From NCBI GenBank assembly GCA_037127315.1, contig JBBBDQ010001186.1, positions 1,440,501 to 1,504,500 on the forward strand: a DNA stretch of 64,000 nucleotides, in the 5' to 3' direction. The notes below the pieces were generated by a model. It was given only the letters and a program-made list of their open reading frames with translations. It ran no database searches and was not told the origin of the DNA. Below, in pieces: positions 51,988 to 63,810 of the stretch; position 1 is the first letter of the stretch; each line of letters opens with the position of its first letter. A program made the translations under genes and the position numbers. Source of the stretch: Ascarosepion bandense (Eukaryota; Mollusca; Cephalopoda; Sepiida; Sepiidae).

Positions 51988-52422
51988 AAAAGTGCAATAA
52001 TAAATATTTTGTTTCATTATGGGATAAAATCAAATCAATATTCTTTAGATTAACTAAAAATTCATCTCATTTTTTTCTTCATCTTCCATTGTCTTGAGAG
52101 TCAAAGATTTATCTAATCTTCATTAGATATATTTTTTTAAGTCGTTAGATGACCTCTTCTACAAATGGCAGACATTGCCACATACTTACCAAAACTACTT
52201 GTCACTATTCACAGTTTGGAATCTGCATACAATTTTAATTAAATATTCAGAAAGTTAAATTTTCTGACTTGGTAAAATTTGATATTTTGTCTCCCTCTAT
52301 AATAATAACAAATATTTTGTCTTTCCTTTATATAGAGCCACACTTTTTAACTAATATTTTAGATCTTTACAATTTAATTAAAAGGAACACACAGATATAC
52401 CCAGACAATAGCATACACATAG

Positions 52423-52427
52423 CATAG

Positions 52428-52475
<48 letters not shown>

Positions 52476-52486
52476 TAAAAAGACTG

Positions 52487-52523
<37 letters not shown>

Positions 52524-52534
52524 TAAAAAGACTG

Positions 52535-52587
<53 letters not shown>

Positions 52588-52612
52588 TAAAAAGACTGAG
52601 ATAGATAGATAA
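52423..52612. repeat. Compound (GATA)n array with a repeated spacer
   Basis: Three long GATA runs are each followed by TATAAAAAGACTGA (at about 52474, 52522 and 52587), so runs and spacers alternate as a higher-order repeat. Minus-strand Leu-Ser-Ile-Tyr open frames are artefacts. Confidence 0.95.
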
Positions 52613-52619
52613 TGAACAT

Positions 52620-53990
52620 GGCATGGATTCTTGATGTATATTTAGGATGTAATTTCTTATAGCTAACAAGAGCTTATGTGTTAGAAATATTGTCTGACTT
52701 GATTTGTTATATGCAAAGAGCCATTTAATATTCCAATTAGTAAATGATCAACATTTTTTGAAAAACTTTATTGCATTTTATAGAACACGCACCCAAGTAT
52801 ATACACAGTTATTTCTAACTGTCTTTTTGTTTATAATTTTGTTGAGAAACTCAAAAATTAGGACAACTAGTATTATGAGATAAATATGACATAGATAAAA
52901 ATATTGTTTCAAAATGGTTTATAGCAAATCTTGAATTCACAAAGCATTTGGTCTAATGCCACTTTTAATCTTATCAATTGCTTTTACTATTCTAAGCTGC
53001 ATTAATAAAATGAAGAAAATGAGACTGTGGTGATATCGACCAAGCAAAAGCAATGGACCGGATGTTTGCACCCTCACGACAAAAAAGCAAATGAACAAAA
53101 CTCAACGGTGCACAGCTGGGTTTGTGCAGATGTTCCGGTTGAAAACTAAAAATTAATTAAATATTAAATTTCCAGTTCATGAGCCTACGCGAATTTTATT
53201 TATCAGCCAAGTCCAGAATCAAATACAGATATGAATTCCCAAATGATCTGCTGCGATCCAAAAAGAAGATATAAAAAGCCAATACAGACAGATGCAGACA
53301 GACAGACTGACACAGGCCAACACACACAGACTGACTCAAGAGAGAGGCGTGTAATTAGTATCTTCCTTGACCAAGTCAAGCAGCTTACTATGCTAGCCTT
53401 CCTTACCTCTCTTTTCCTTATTCCATCTCAAAACTACTTACTGACCTAAGGAGCGAATACATCAAAGACATTCCTTACTTACAAAGCTCCCACATTCCTA
53501 AGCATTAATTCTCTTTTCAGCATTTTATTGCCATGAACATTTTAATGCCCGTTGGACCTATACTTTAATTGTAAAAACCTTAGTTGATATGTGTATATAT
53601 AAAATGTTATTTTTCAACTCAATTTGCTTTTCTTGATTTATAATCATTTTATGACTTATAGTAGGCTATCTTCAACAAGGCCAAATTTCATCAATCTTCA
53701 ACAATACACAACTACCCTTCACTAGAACGGACTCTCCACTATAATCTGGAAAAGAAAGGATTACCCGCTATAAGACGTATGCATTGAGCATCAATTTAAA
53801 TAGTTTATGGTTAGAAATATGCAAAATTCAACCACTTTTGAATTTTCAGGTGGTATCATATTTTCTTTTTATTTATCCTAATAATTATTAACCATAGTTA
53901 CACCTCTAAGCCTGCTTATCTGGAATAAAGAGATCATAAGTATTTTTTTTATTAATCTATTAAATCTACACTTCCTAAAAACCCTTATCT
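52620..53990. other. No gene recognised
   Basis: Unique-looking AT-rich DNA with a (CAGA)-like patch at 53283-53340. The 72-aa frame at 53231-53449 covers that patch and has no domain. Confidence 0.4.
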
Positions 53991-54000
53991 GAAATATATA

Positions 54001-54186
54001 ATGTTGAAGGAAATGACTTACCTGCTAGAACAAAATGTGTCTGTATGTGTTTTGACTGCAGAATATCTAGGAGAAAATATGGCCAATCCAAAAGCTGTCA
54101 TTGAAGAACTACTCAATCTTGAGATTTTGTGCAATGAATCTGTGGCTTATTCAAATTTCCAAGCCTCAGCCACTCCGTCAAAATAA
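54001..54186 (+). CDS. Short open frame of unknown nature (61 codons)
   Basis: The ATG frame begins MLKEMTYLLEQNVSVCVLTA, includes an amphipathic acidic stretch AVIEELLNLEILCNE, and ends SATPSK. Its codon use is more balanced than that of the low-complexity frames elsewhere. TTTTGACTGCAG at 54050-54061 resembles a splice acceptor within it. No family recognised and no flanking gene. It could be an exon, a transposon scrap or chance. Confidence 0.2.
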   Translation: MLKEMTYLLEQNVSVCVLTAEYLGENMANPKAVIEELLNLEILCNESVAYSNFQASATPSK

Positions 54187-54199
54187 GAACAAGTGAGAA

Positions 54200-54985
54200 A
54201 ACATCTAAAAGATTGCAGTGGTCATGTTTTGTGTTTGGATCTTCAAGGTAGTTTCATCAATTGTGATCAAAAAGACATGGTACAACTGATACCTAAACCG
54301 CCACACTTCTTTTTTCTTTTCTTTTTTTAACTGCATACAGCTTTTTAAAAGCAGTAACAGGGAAAAGAAATGATACAATATGTATTTCTCAGTTTCTTCA
54401 TCAAGAAAAAAAGAAAGTGGGTTTTTAATAAAAATTAAATAACATTATAAGTTCACTAGCTGATAAGAAGAAAGAAAGTAAAACAAATTCACAATTTTAA
54501 ATATTGGTTTTATTGCATTTCAAATGACAGATTAACACAGTATTCTTCCAGCTTTAAGATAGCTCTGACTAATGTTAAAACAAGTGTAGGGTCTTTTTCA
54601 TTAAAAAAAAAAAGGAATAAAAGACCTTCTCTCTACCATCTACACCTGCATTAGGAACTGATGTGGACCGGTGATGGGACCACAAAATGATAACTCAAAA
54701 CACGGTGGTATGGTTAAATCATATATTAAGTCAAAAATAGATACAAGATAAAAGCTTGGCTTACTAGTGACTGACAGACAGACTGTGCTGAGTTGAACTG
54801 AAGCCATGAGAGTGATTAACTCTCAGTTAATATACTGGTAGGAAGAGTCCATAGTTAAGTGGGTAATGTCCCACAACAGAAACCAATGTTGCTATTTTTT
54901 TAAATTCAAACATTTGACAGTCTTGAATAACGTTCCTTGCTTTCCCCAATTTCTATATACAACACTTGACTAACCATGTAACATT
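54200..54985. other. No gene recognised
   Basis: AT-rich with T- and A-tracts (54303-54330, 54602-54620). 54840-54900 precedes a Penelope-like remnant. No frames of note. Confidence 0.4.
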
Positions 54986-54989
54986 TAAT

Positions 54990-55470
54990 AAGCAAACAGC
55001 AGATCCCTGTTATATATATGTTGAACCAATAAATAATAATAATGAAATTAAGCTCATCATATATTATAAAAAAAATTAAGACAAGTGACTTCATAGTCTC
55101 TAATAACACTACAACCCCACAACTAAATCCTCTACAGAAAACCAATGTAGTGTATTAATTTATATGCCCATTCAGAGATTGTATCTCTGGAACCCACTAC
55201 ATATATTGGTTTTACTCCAACCACACTCTCCTGTAGACTTACCTGTCACCTTTCAGATCAGAGTTCAATTAAACAACATTTCTCAGAAAAACATAGCCAT
55301 GTAGATAAAATTAGACAGATTTTAGCCAACAATACAATAATACTCACTCATACAAACAGTAAAAAGAACCTTTAGATATTAGAGGCCATCTACAATAAAT
55401 TAAAACAATCCACACTTAATAAAATCATGTTTAAATCTGGTCATAGCACATTACATTGCATTTAAATATA
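54990..55470 (+). pseudogene. Penelope-like GIY-YIG tail
   Basis: Plus-strand frames give EIKLIIYYKK, LQKTNVV, ICPFRDC-like sequence and YIGFTPTTLSCRLTCHLSDQ, then SSIKQHFSEKHSHV and ILEAIYNKLKQSTLNKIMFK. This is the nuclease and C-terminal part of the same Penelope-like family as 20800-21190. The family reads CP..C...YIG.T...LS.RLT.HL...SI.QH, then ILEA...K...P.LN. Reverse transcriptase absent; a few stops present. Confidence 0.8.
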
Positions 55471-55479
55471 TGGTTCTAT

Positions 55480-55860
55480 TAATATTTCAGGTTCTTGCGC
55501 GGTGTGACGTCATAGAACCACATTACAAATTTACGAACTGCGTCTGCTATGTGGTAACTCTTATCATTGCTTATCAAAGTTTTATGTCAGCACAAGATAA
55601 AATCATCTTTGATGGTGGATGTTTTATGTTAACATCCCTGTAACCACTATGAAGATGGTTCATGTGAGCCAAAAGCTTAGAACTAACATAATAAAAAAAA
55701 TATCCAAATGTTGGAGAATTTTTGTCTTTATTTTCACCTGAAATTAAAGCCAAAATACGATGTTTAGAACGACTAATGATTAAACACAATAGACATTCAT
55801 TGTCTCTTATCTTTAACAGTGTATGTTTAGAAAATTATCTGCTACCTTGATACACTATAT
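55480..55860 (+). mobile_element. Penelope-like 3' tail with TGAAGATGG hairpin
   Basis: It follows the GIY-YIG frame by about 170 bp. TATGAAGATGGTTCATGTGA, GCCAAAAGCTTAGAACTAAC and ATCCAAATGTTGGAGAATTT match 40404-40475, and GATTAAACACAATAGACATT to GTATGTTTAGAAAATTAT matches the right arm of the element at 40293-40580. This links that inverted-repeat element to the Penelope-like family. Confidence 0.7.
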
Positions 55861-56137
55861 ATATAAATATATATATATTACGGAATTTAACAAAAATCCT
55901 CTAAATTGGAATTAGCCGACATATTTGTAGTTTTATTTGTTTAAAATTATTATTTTTCAACAGATACTCATATTTGAGTGGAAAGTTTGTTTATTTTACA
56001 TATATACAAATTTTTTTTATACACATATATATATTTAACTATTTATATAAAAAAAACAGACTGTCCACTCAAATACGAGTATCCATTAAAAAAATAATAA
56101 TATTAAACAAATAAAAATTCATATATATATATATATA

Positions 56138-56148
56138 TAGATCAGTAG

Positions 56149-56199
<51 letters not shown>
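56138..56199. repeat. (TAGA)n (GA)n microsatellite
   Basis: About six GATA units and about 15 GA dinucleotides at the 5' break of Gypsy element 2. Confidence 0.95.
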
Positions 56200-56201
<2 letters not shown>

Positions 56202-56217
56202 GAGTTTCCACAGATTC

Positions 56218-56563
56218 AAGAGAGGAAAGATGTGCATCTAGAGACTGCCCTTAGCAACATGTGACCAGATGCCATCCACTTGTCCTTTTCAAAGTTTCTT
56301 GAAATGAGACAATAACTGAATGAGTCCATCATACAATTTTTACACCGATCAAAAGAAAAAGCTAAGCGATGCAAATTTAAAAAACCTGGCAGTGCTGAAA
56401 TGATCACAGAAGATGAGTTGATCCAGTTACGCATGACAGAAGAAATGCATGACTCATTTAAGCATAAGATGTTGGAAAGGCTACAAGGTGTTAATTTGAA
56501 ATTAGAAACCAGTATAGAATTCATGCAGCAGCTAGAATTAATGAAGTCATTCAACCAACAGCA

Positions 56564-56594
<31 letters not shown>

Positions 56595-59500
56595 GCATAG
56601 CACAAAGAAATATGAAGTTCATGAAAATACTGTGGTGAACAGCATATAAGAGAAACAAATAAATGTCCAGCTTTTGGTAAAATGGGCCTAATCTGCAAAA
56701 AAAATCACTTTCAGAGAATATGTAAATATAAAAAGGAAGTTGAAGAAATTGAAGACACACAAATTGCTACAGAAAAGGTGGAAATATTCACAGCAAATAC
56801 ACCGACAAAATAAATGGAAAATATTTTCAAATGCATGTAGATACTGGCAGTGACATTACACTAATTCCAATAAATTTTTTGCAGAACATGGGAAAGCCTA
56901 GGCTAAAAAATGTTTAATTAAAAATTAAAACAATTTGATGGAACCACAATTGAACACATTCAAAGGAACATTCAAAACAAAGAATCATTTCAAAATTATA
57001 CCCATAACGGTGGTAGCATATACGACAGAACAAAGATTGCTAGGAAAAGGCATGTTCAGAGTCGATACAACAAAATTGATTAATTCAATGGAATCTGAAG
57101 AACAAAAAAAAAGAATCACTAAAAGATTATAAAGTGAGCATTTGCTTAAAGGAGAATCATCAGCCAAGATATATTGTATCTAGGAAACTGTTGATATATA
57201 TTTTACCTGTAGTAGTGGCAAAGTTAAAAAGAATGATTCAGCAGGGCATTTTGGAAAAGATCATTCATGATGGGAACAATTGGGCTTCACCAATAGTTGC
57301 CATTAAAAAGGCCAATAGAGACATTAGAATATGCTGAATATGCGGCAGTTCCAAAATTGAGATTAACCATCAGATATGTTCAGATTAATTTCCTCTACCA
57401 CAAGTCATGAATTATCAAACATAAAGCATTTTGCAAAGATTGACTTAAAATCAGCATATAACTAAATTGAAATAGATGACAAATTTAAGGAGGTTACTAC
57501 AATAAATACACCATTGGCATTATTAAGATGGACTCACTTGCCATTTGGAATTAAAATGGCAAGTCATATTTTTTAGAGAGTTATCAAGATCTTATTAGGA
57601 GAAGTGGAGAACATAATAATATATCAAGATTATATTTGCGTGAGAGCTTGCATTAAGGACAAATTAAAGCATAAAGCATAAAACAGAACAAGTTCTACAG
57701 AGATCAAATCATGCAAGCATGACAATAAATAGAGATAAATGCAAGCTAGACTGAAAGAATATCTAGGATATCAAATATCTAGAGAAGGAATGTCTTCTGA
57801 CGAGAAGTTAACAAACAAAATTGCAAAAGTAGCAAAGTTCATGAACAAGAAAGAAATGGAATCTTTCTTAGGATTAATTAATTTCTACAGCAGATATCAT
57901 CCTAGATATAACAAACTCATTGAACCATTTGCAAAAATGAAAAAAAAAAAGTAGAATTCACATGGATGCAGAAGCAAAGTAGTGGTTTCAAAGCATTAAA
58001 AAGGCTTTGACAAGTAAGCCAGTAATAAAAATCTTTGACCCCAAAAAAGAAGTTACTTTAATGACTGACGCAAGAGAACATGCCATAGCAGCTATTGTAT
58101 CACAAGAGGGTTACCCAGTCATGTATCTTTCCAGAAAATTGTCATTGCCAGAATGTAATGATTCTAATATAGAAAAGGAAGCTTTGACCATCGTCTGGAG
58201 AATGGAGAGAGCACAGAGTTTCTTGTTGGGTAAAAGTTCCTGTTAAAATCAGATTACAAGCCCTTGGAATTCTTATTCAATCTGTAAAAAGTGTTACCAA
58301 GAGTAACGTCATCAAGAATTTTAAAATGGACCATTAAAATCATGGCATTTGATTTTGACATTATGTACATTAAAGAAAGCACCATTCTTCATGTGGATGC
58401 ATTATCAAGAATAAGATTTCAGAATGAAAATGAAGAGGAACATGAAAATTTGGATGATAGCATTATACAATGGGTGGAATTAGATGTATTATACTGCAAA
58501 ACACTCAGCATAGAAATCTGTGAAAACCCAATACTAAGCAAAATCCTAGAGTTTATAAGAAAGAATGTGTGTAGTAACTGCACTATAGTGGAAAGACCTT
58601 TCAAGGAAGCAAGACATAGGTTAACAGTAGAGAAAGACATTATATGTAATGCAGACGTAATAGTGTCTCCCCAAATTTTCAGGAAGAAGATAATTAAAAG
58701 TGTGCGGGATGATATACATGGTGGTGTCACAGCAACGCAAAGTAAGTTGAAACTGCAAACTTGGTGCCTGGTATATTCTAAAGATATTGAAGAATACATA
58801 AGCTGCTCCAAATGTACAAAAATTAAAACATTTAAACAAACCAAATTGCACACATGGACTGAAGAGTGGGAGCCATGGATCATACCCACATTAGAGATAT
58901 TGGTCTATTTTTAATTTTAGTAGATGCATTCTTGGGCTGGCCAGAAATAATAAAAGTGAGAGATAGGAAAGCTGCCACTGTAAAACAAATATTGAAAACA
59001 ATATTTGCAAGAAATGGTGTACATAAGACTATTGTCACCAACACTGCACCGGAATTCTGCAATGAAAATTTAGTGTCTTGGTTAAAATAGAATGTATACC
59101 ATGTAAAACACCACCATATCACCCACAAACAAATGGTATAGCGGAAAGGATGGTCTAAACATTAAAAATAAGACTAAAAGCATTTTCATCTTTTAATGAG
59201 AATATAGAGACATCTCTTCCTAATTTACTTTTAAGCTATCAAACAGTTCCTCATGCAAATAGAGAGCAAAGCCCATTAGTTTTAATGGGCAAGCAAATTA
59301 AAGCTGCAATAATCATGTTGTTCACCAAAGAGGAGAAAAAACAAGGAGGTAGAGCCAGAATGAGCAAGGTTCATCTTACAAAAAGGACAGAACACAGCTG
59401 TACTAGAGAAAAAGGGGCAACCAATATTAGCTCACATGGATCAATTTACAACCAGGTTCAAGTCTGATGATGTAGAAATGCAAAACAAAGAAGAAGAGGG

Positions 59501-59717
59501 GGCAGAGGATTGGGAAACCAAAACAGAAGAGAACATGGAGGAAAGTGAAAATGAGTTAACAAACTTAGAAGAGGAAGATGAATCTAGACCAATATCTCCA
59601 TTAAAGAGGGCATGAGAAGAACAGACAGAAGAACAATGCAGACCATCCAGAATATTCAGAAGAAGTGATAGAGCAACTAAGGGCATCAAACCTCTCAGGT
59701 TCAGGGAGGTGTAGCAT
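56218..59717 (+). pseudogene. Ty3/Gypsy element 2 (gag-pol), no LTR found
   Basis: Plus-strand order: gag remnant (RCKFKKPGSAEMITEDELIQ, KLETSIEFMQQLELM) interrupted by (GA)n; zinc-knuckle region near 56610-56730 (CPAFGK-like, CKKNHFQ-like); protease DTGSD at 56840-56854. Reverse transcriptase 57130-57700 (NNWASPIVAIKKA, INHQICSD, KIDLKSAYN-like) has YQDY instead of YQDD at 57622-57633. Connection and RNase H 57750-58246 (ESFLGLINFYSRYHPRYNK, YLSRKL, NIEKEALTIVW). Integrase zinc finger at 58690-58830, then VDAFLGWPEIIKVRDRKAA. VTNTAPEFCNENL lacks the Asp of the usual SDN motif. YHPQTNGIAERM is in another frame near 59120. Both polymerase and integrase have lost a catalytic residue. Related to Gypsy element 1. 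5' end and LTRs not detected. Confidence 0.9.
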
Positions 59718-59719
59718 GG

Positions 59720-60790
59720 TATACAACTGAGATACATGAATAAATGGAGTAAACCTCAGTCACAATGAAAAAGAAAAATTATATAGCTTCCTACGAGATT
59801 TACACATCACAAAAAAATGATTGTCTGTTTTGATGACCAAATATCAGCAAAGGCCACTCAACATTTATTTACTGACTTAACAAAAGAATGCAAAAAAATG
59901 AAAACTTTACTAATCAGAAATATATACATATATACAAGACTGATCACTCATGAGAAAGGTTGATTTCTCCAACTGGTGCTAATATTTAATTCCAAATGAA
60001 CACTGCAAACTGAAACTTGAGATGGAATGCCTTCATGGACACAAGTTAAAAACTGGGTCTCCTGTAAACAACATACATTCACCCTGACACACTGAAGCTT
60101 GTGAGCAAGCCTCACCCTGTGAGATTCCTACCTCAGACCCCAGGTATTCAAATTTGCTAACCAAAGAGCCATTATCAGACCATTTAGGGTTGGGAATCTT
60201 GACTTGAACATGGTCTGAGAAGGGACACCAACAGCAGCTCCCATTGATCCTTGACCCATCTCATTTTCATAGGAGAGACTGTCAGTGTCTCAGGGATAGG
60301 TTAGTTTTAAAGCCCTTTAAAGGGAGGGGTGAACTATAATTGGGACACTGCCTGAACAGAAACGTTTTAGTCTGTTAATTTCATTATTTTCAAAGATTAC
60401 TATTGGGAATGAAAGTTTGTAGAAGCTGATGGCCTCCTTGACCATACTTTATATCTGGCACACTCCTGACCAGTTTGGATGACTGTTAGCACACACTTTG
60501 CCTCTGGAAAATTTTGGGGTCTTTCACATCTTTATTGCCAAATTTTGTTACTGAACGCAGATATTTAAGCTCTTTTATCCTGTTGCCAGCTTTTAGCTCT
60601 TTCAGCCTGTCCTAGGAAAATACAGCAAACATCTTCCTCTTAATTATTAAATGGTAATTTCTACCTCAAGGAGAAATGGGCACAGTATATACAGAGCTGA
60701 GAGGTTGGGTCCATTAAGAACAGTAGGGGAGATAAACATACTGCTGCTAGCAAGAACCTACCAAGTTGTAAGGAGAGAATTTAATCTTAC
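59720..60790. other. No gene recognised
   Basis: Behind Gypsy element 2; no LTR could be matched to the 5' side. 60000-60330 is GC-richer than the surroundings, but its frames are short and unfamiliar. Confidence 0.4.
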
Positions 60791-60799
60791 AGTAAATGA

Positions 60800-61530
60800 A
60801 CAATAACAGATATTTCATTAACAATTATTGCTGAAAAGTGTCTATCAAGAAGAATGTAAATCTGAGGTTATTGCTTTAGATATCTCAGACATTTGGTTTG
60901 GCATGCTGGTTTTCTTCACAAGTTATGGTATTTCTGGATGAGTTTTTGAACTCATTCAACCTTATCAAATTGTAAAATGAAAGTTGTCTTAAATGGCCAC
61001 TTTTCTATATCCTTTTTGCATTAATGCTGTTATTCTGTAAGGTTCTATCTTTGAACCTATATTGTTCCAGTTTTCATCAGTGACCTTTCTGATGCTTGAT
61101 AACATAACAATTTGATAAGGTCAAATTGGCAGCTGATCTCAAAAATGACATACCATCTGTTGCTAAGTGGGGCAAGGAATAGCTTTTTAATTTTAATGCC
61201 TTCAAAATGAAACTTATCTTTTTCAGTCTTCTGAGAAAATCATTTTTGCTTCAACTCAACATGGCTGATGCTAACATCTAACATTTTTACTGACATGAAG
61301 CAGAAAGACTATACTGAGTTAACTGCTAGGTCTGCTGCTAGGAAAGTTAGTTCACTGTGTCATACTAGACAATTTCTCTTGCTAAAATCTATCTTACACA
61401 TTTACAAATCATACATGTATTGAATATTGAGGCCACATTTGTTCTGGTGTTTCTGCTATATATTTAGAAATTCTTGATAAAGGCCACAGAATAATCTGCA
61501 ATATTAATCTTCCCTGTTTCATTTTATTTT
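60800..61530 (+). pseudogene. LINE reverse transcriptase fragment (jockey/CR1-like)
   Basis: Plus strand in shifting frames: SVYQEECKSEVIALDISD (finger/palm start), SYGISG and LIQPYQIV, then GSIFEP (from a GSIL.P motif) and FSSVTFLMLD. The FADD motif is eroded away. Then VAKWGK and LFNFNAFKMKLIFFS, MADAN, and near the end CSGVSAIYLEILDK with RIICNINLP. These are the same residues with which the C-terminal fragment at 30030 begins (CSGIPAVHLSVLD, RICNVI), so both are one family. It ends at about 61530 without the 3' tail. Confidence 0.75.
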
Positions 61531-61714
61531 ATTTGAATACACAGATATTAAGCAGTGAAATGATCTTTGTTGAACAAATCAATTTCATTATAAACCAAAA
61601 ATGTAGAAGTGATTAGTATTTTATGGCTTATCAACCCTTTGTGAGTTATTAAAAGTAAAATGTATTTTAGATTGTAAGAATAGTTCTTTTCCATATTTTT
61701 GTAGATGACATTTT

Positions 61715-61790
61715 GTTTTGTTTTGATCATTTCACCCCAAGAAAGGCAATAAAGCCACTAAGATAGAAGGGGGTTGCAGATTGTGAAAGA
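61715..61790 (-). mobile_element. LINE 3' tail, minus strand
   Basis: TTTTGATCATTTCACCCCAA then GAAAGGCAATAAAGCCACTA is the complement of the LINE family's terminal sequence; same layout as 23449 and 37434. Confidence 0.65.
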
Positions 61791-62174
61791 ATATGAAAAA
61801 CGTCATTAAAGAGAGAGAACAGTAAAAAAAAAATGGATTAAGGGGACAAAAGTTGACAACTGAGTTTTTTTTACATTTTTGAAGATGGCAAAACAAGCAG
61901 GAAAGGCAATGGAGAAACTGCAAGAAAACAAGCAAGAAACTGTAAGCATAGAACTTATCGGTAAATGTATTCATTTCTGCTATAAGATGATCAAACCTAG
62001 CTGCCAATCAAGTACTGTGCTTAAATTCATAAAGTTGAGGTACTAAAGAGAAAAATTCATAAGAACAATTATGATGAACTTATTTATAGAAAAAGAACAG
62101 AGAAGCTACATTATAGTTGTGGGAGAGTGAATGAAGATGTGACATCAAGTCAGAACTAATAGTATTGCAATATA

Positions 62175-62350
62175 TATTTTTCAATAATCATTTTCCCAGA
62201 TACAAGTCATACTAATAAACCCACAGCTGCAGGATGAGATGGATTCATATCTTTCCCAAAGGTATTTGTGGAAAATGTATGCTAAAAACGCAACTGGAAC
62301 TTGTAGGATCTCTGATTTCTCTATCCATTACAACACACCCACATTCAACA
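62175..62350 (-). mobile_element. Degraded tRNA-derived SINE, minus strand
   Basis: CCACAGCTGCAGGATGAGAT, ATATCTTTCCCAAAGGTATT, AACGCAACTGGAACTTGTAG, GATCTCTGATTTCTCTATCC and ATTACAACACAC follow the minus-strand SINE at 15770-15930 from body to A box. The 3' half is missing. Confidence 0.7.
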
Positions 62351-63740
62351 CTGTATAAATTCAGCACTTTATCTGTGTTATAACAGAATCAAATCACAAA
62401 TTATTTTAATATATCAAAAGAATAAAATTTATTCTTTTAGAATCTTCAATTATTGTTTATCAATTCACAAATTCATACTTGAAGAATAAAAACACCACTT
62501 GTTTTTATTTTTTTAATAAAATCACAAAAGATTCCTTTTGCCAATATTGCTTTTCTCTGCTTGGCTCTATTACTTTCATTTTTATAAAGATTTTCTCAAT
62601 TGCAGTCAATTTCCACAAAATCAAAGACAAAAATGGACACACCTGAAGAAAAAAAGCAACTCAATGACAGTAATAAATTCAACGAGTTTAATGTACAGAA
62701 AAAGGTGTATGCACAATAGGTAAAAGAAGCTTGCAAACATGATTTATATTTATAGACTTAACTGTTATAAAAGTGTCCAAGGAACAAATGGGATTTGAAG
62801 CTTCGTGGTTTCTGTATTTCATTAATCAGAAAGGATGGCTTCAATAAACATGTAGTCACTATGGCTGTTAGTTACAAAAGAGGAAGATGTCAGGATTGAG
62901 TTTACTATGTAGCCCCAAGAAGGGATCCTGATTGAACAGCAGTTAGCCAGTCAGAGTCCCGGATTAGTAAGGGATTCATGTTCAAGGTTGATCATTGACT
63001 GGTAAAGGATTAGCTCCCTTTACTCGCCCCTTCAAATTCTTATACTCCTTATTTTATCAAAATTTGAAAAAGGAAAATGTCTATAGCAAAATAATACTTG
63101 AAGTAATGAGTTTCAGCCTTGCCAGATGCATGGCTTTATAAACTTTTTATGACCATTAAAAAGCACAGAATGAGTTTTATATTGTAACAGAATGAATAAT
63201 GGACCCATGAGTAGTAAGTTAAATTGTGATATCTGAACATATATGTTTTTATGTATGTTTTGTGAATGGTAGAAAGCATGAATATTCTCATACATAAATA
63301 CAAAAAATATATTAATGTATAGATATATACAGATATTGATCCCCAAGTGAGTATTCACATCATGCTGGGAAAAGAATAAGTAACAAAGCACAAAATACCT
63401 TTTAGATCAGTTTCCATTGCTATTACCTTGAAGCTTTGCTCAAGAATAAATTTTCAGAGAAAACTGATACTAGTCTCTTTCAGATAAAATATCAAAGGAT
63501 TTATATGTAAATTTTTAATGAAAACAAACAGTTATCTTATTGTTTTTGTTTTATGTACGTAATAGCTGGACCAACTTGTTGAAATTGGATTTTATATTCA
63601 GCCTGGGTAAGATACAATCAGCAACTTCAAACACTACAATGCAGCCATGTAGAGAAAAGTTACTTGAAGCAAGCATTCCTGTATCTGTGACCTAAGAATT
63701 GCCAATACCCAAAGGTGATTGTGTCAGCTGGTGGTCAGTA
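62351..63740. other. AT-rich stretch, nothing recognised
   Basis: Short frames at 62538-62723 (+) and 63113-63391 (-) show no domain. 62880-62980 is slightly GC-richer. No repeat match found. Confidence 0.4.
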
Positions 63741-63747
63741 GTTTTCC

Positions 63748-63762
63748 AGGTTACCTTGACCT
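63748..63762. promoter_or_regulatory. Hormone-response-element-like palindrome
   Basis: AGGTTACCTTGACCT matches the inverted repeat AGGTCAnnnTGACCT at all but one half-site position. It lies within a longer CCAGGT...ACCTGG palindrome. A motif match only; no gene or promoter is visible nearby, so chance remains possible. Confidence 0.25.
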
Positions 63763-63792
63763 GGAAATTAACCAAAAGGGAACTGCTCAATA

Positions 63793-63810
63793 TTCTGGAA
63801 TATTCCAGAA
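63793..63810. promoter_or_regulatory. Heat-shock-element-like motif (four alternating units)
   Basis: TTCTGGAATATTCCAGAA fits TTCnnGAAnnTTCnnGAA exactly, four contiguous inverted pentamer units, and sits inside a perfect 20-bp palindrome (63792-63811). Such elements bind heat shock factor trimers. No TATA box or gene is seen in the remaining 190 bases, so a target would lie outside the window. Confidence 0.4.

Noticed and set aside
52367..52669. Minus-strand frames of Leu-Ser-Ile-Tyr repeats
   Set aside because: Direct translation of GATA repeats.
56216..56698. 160-codon minus-strand frame with a Ser-Leu run
   Set aside because: Antisense of the gag remnant; the run comes from the (GA)n tract.
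58419..58889. 156-codon minus-strand frame
   Set aside because: It is the antisense of the Gypsy integrase region, whose plus-strand motifs are clear.
56218..59717. Functional retroviral-type polyprotein or endogenous virus with envelope
   Set aside because: Frames are broken, YQDD and the integrase Asp are changed, and no envelope frame follows; it is a dead Ty3/Gypsy copy.
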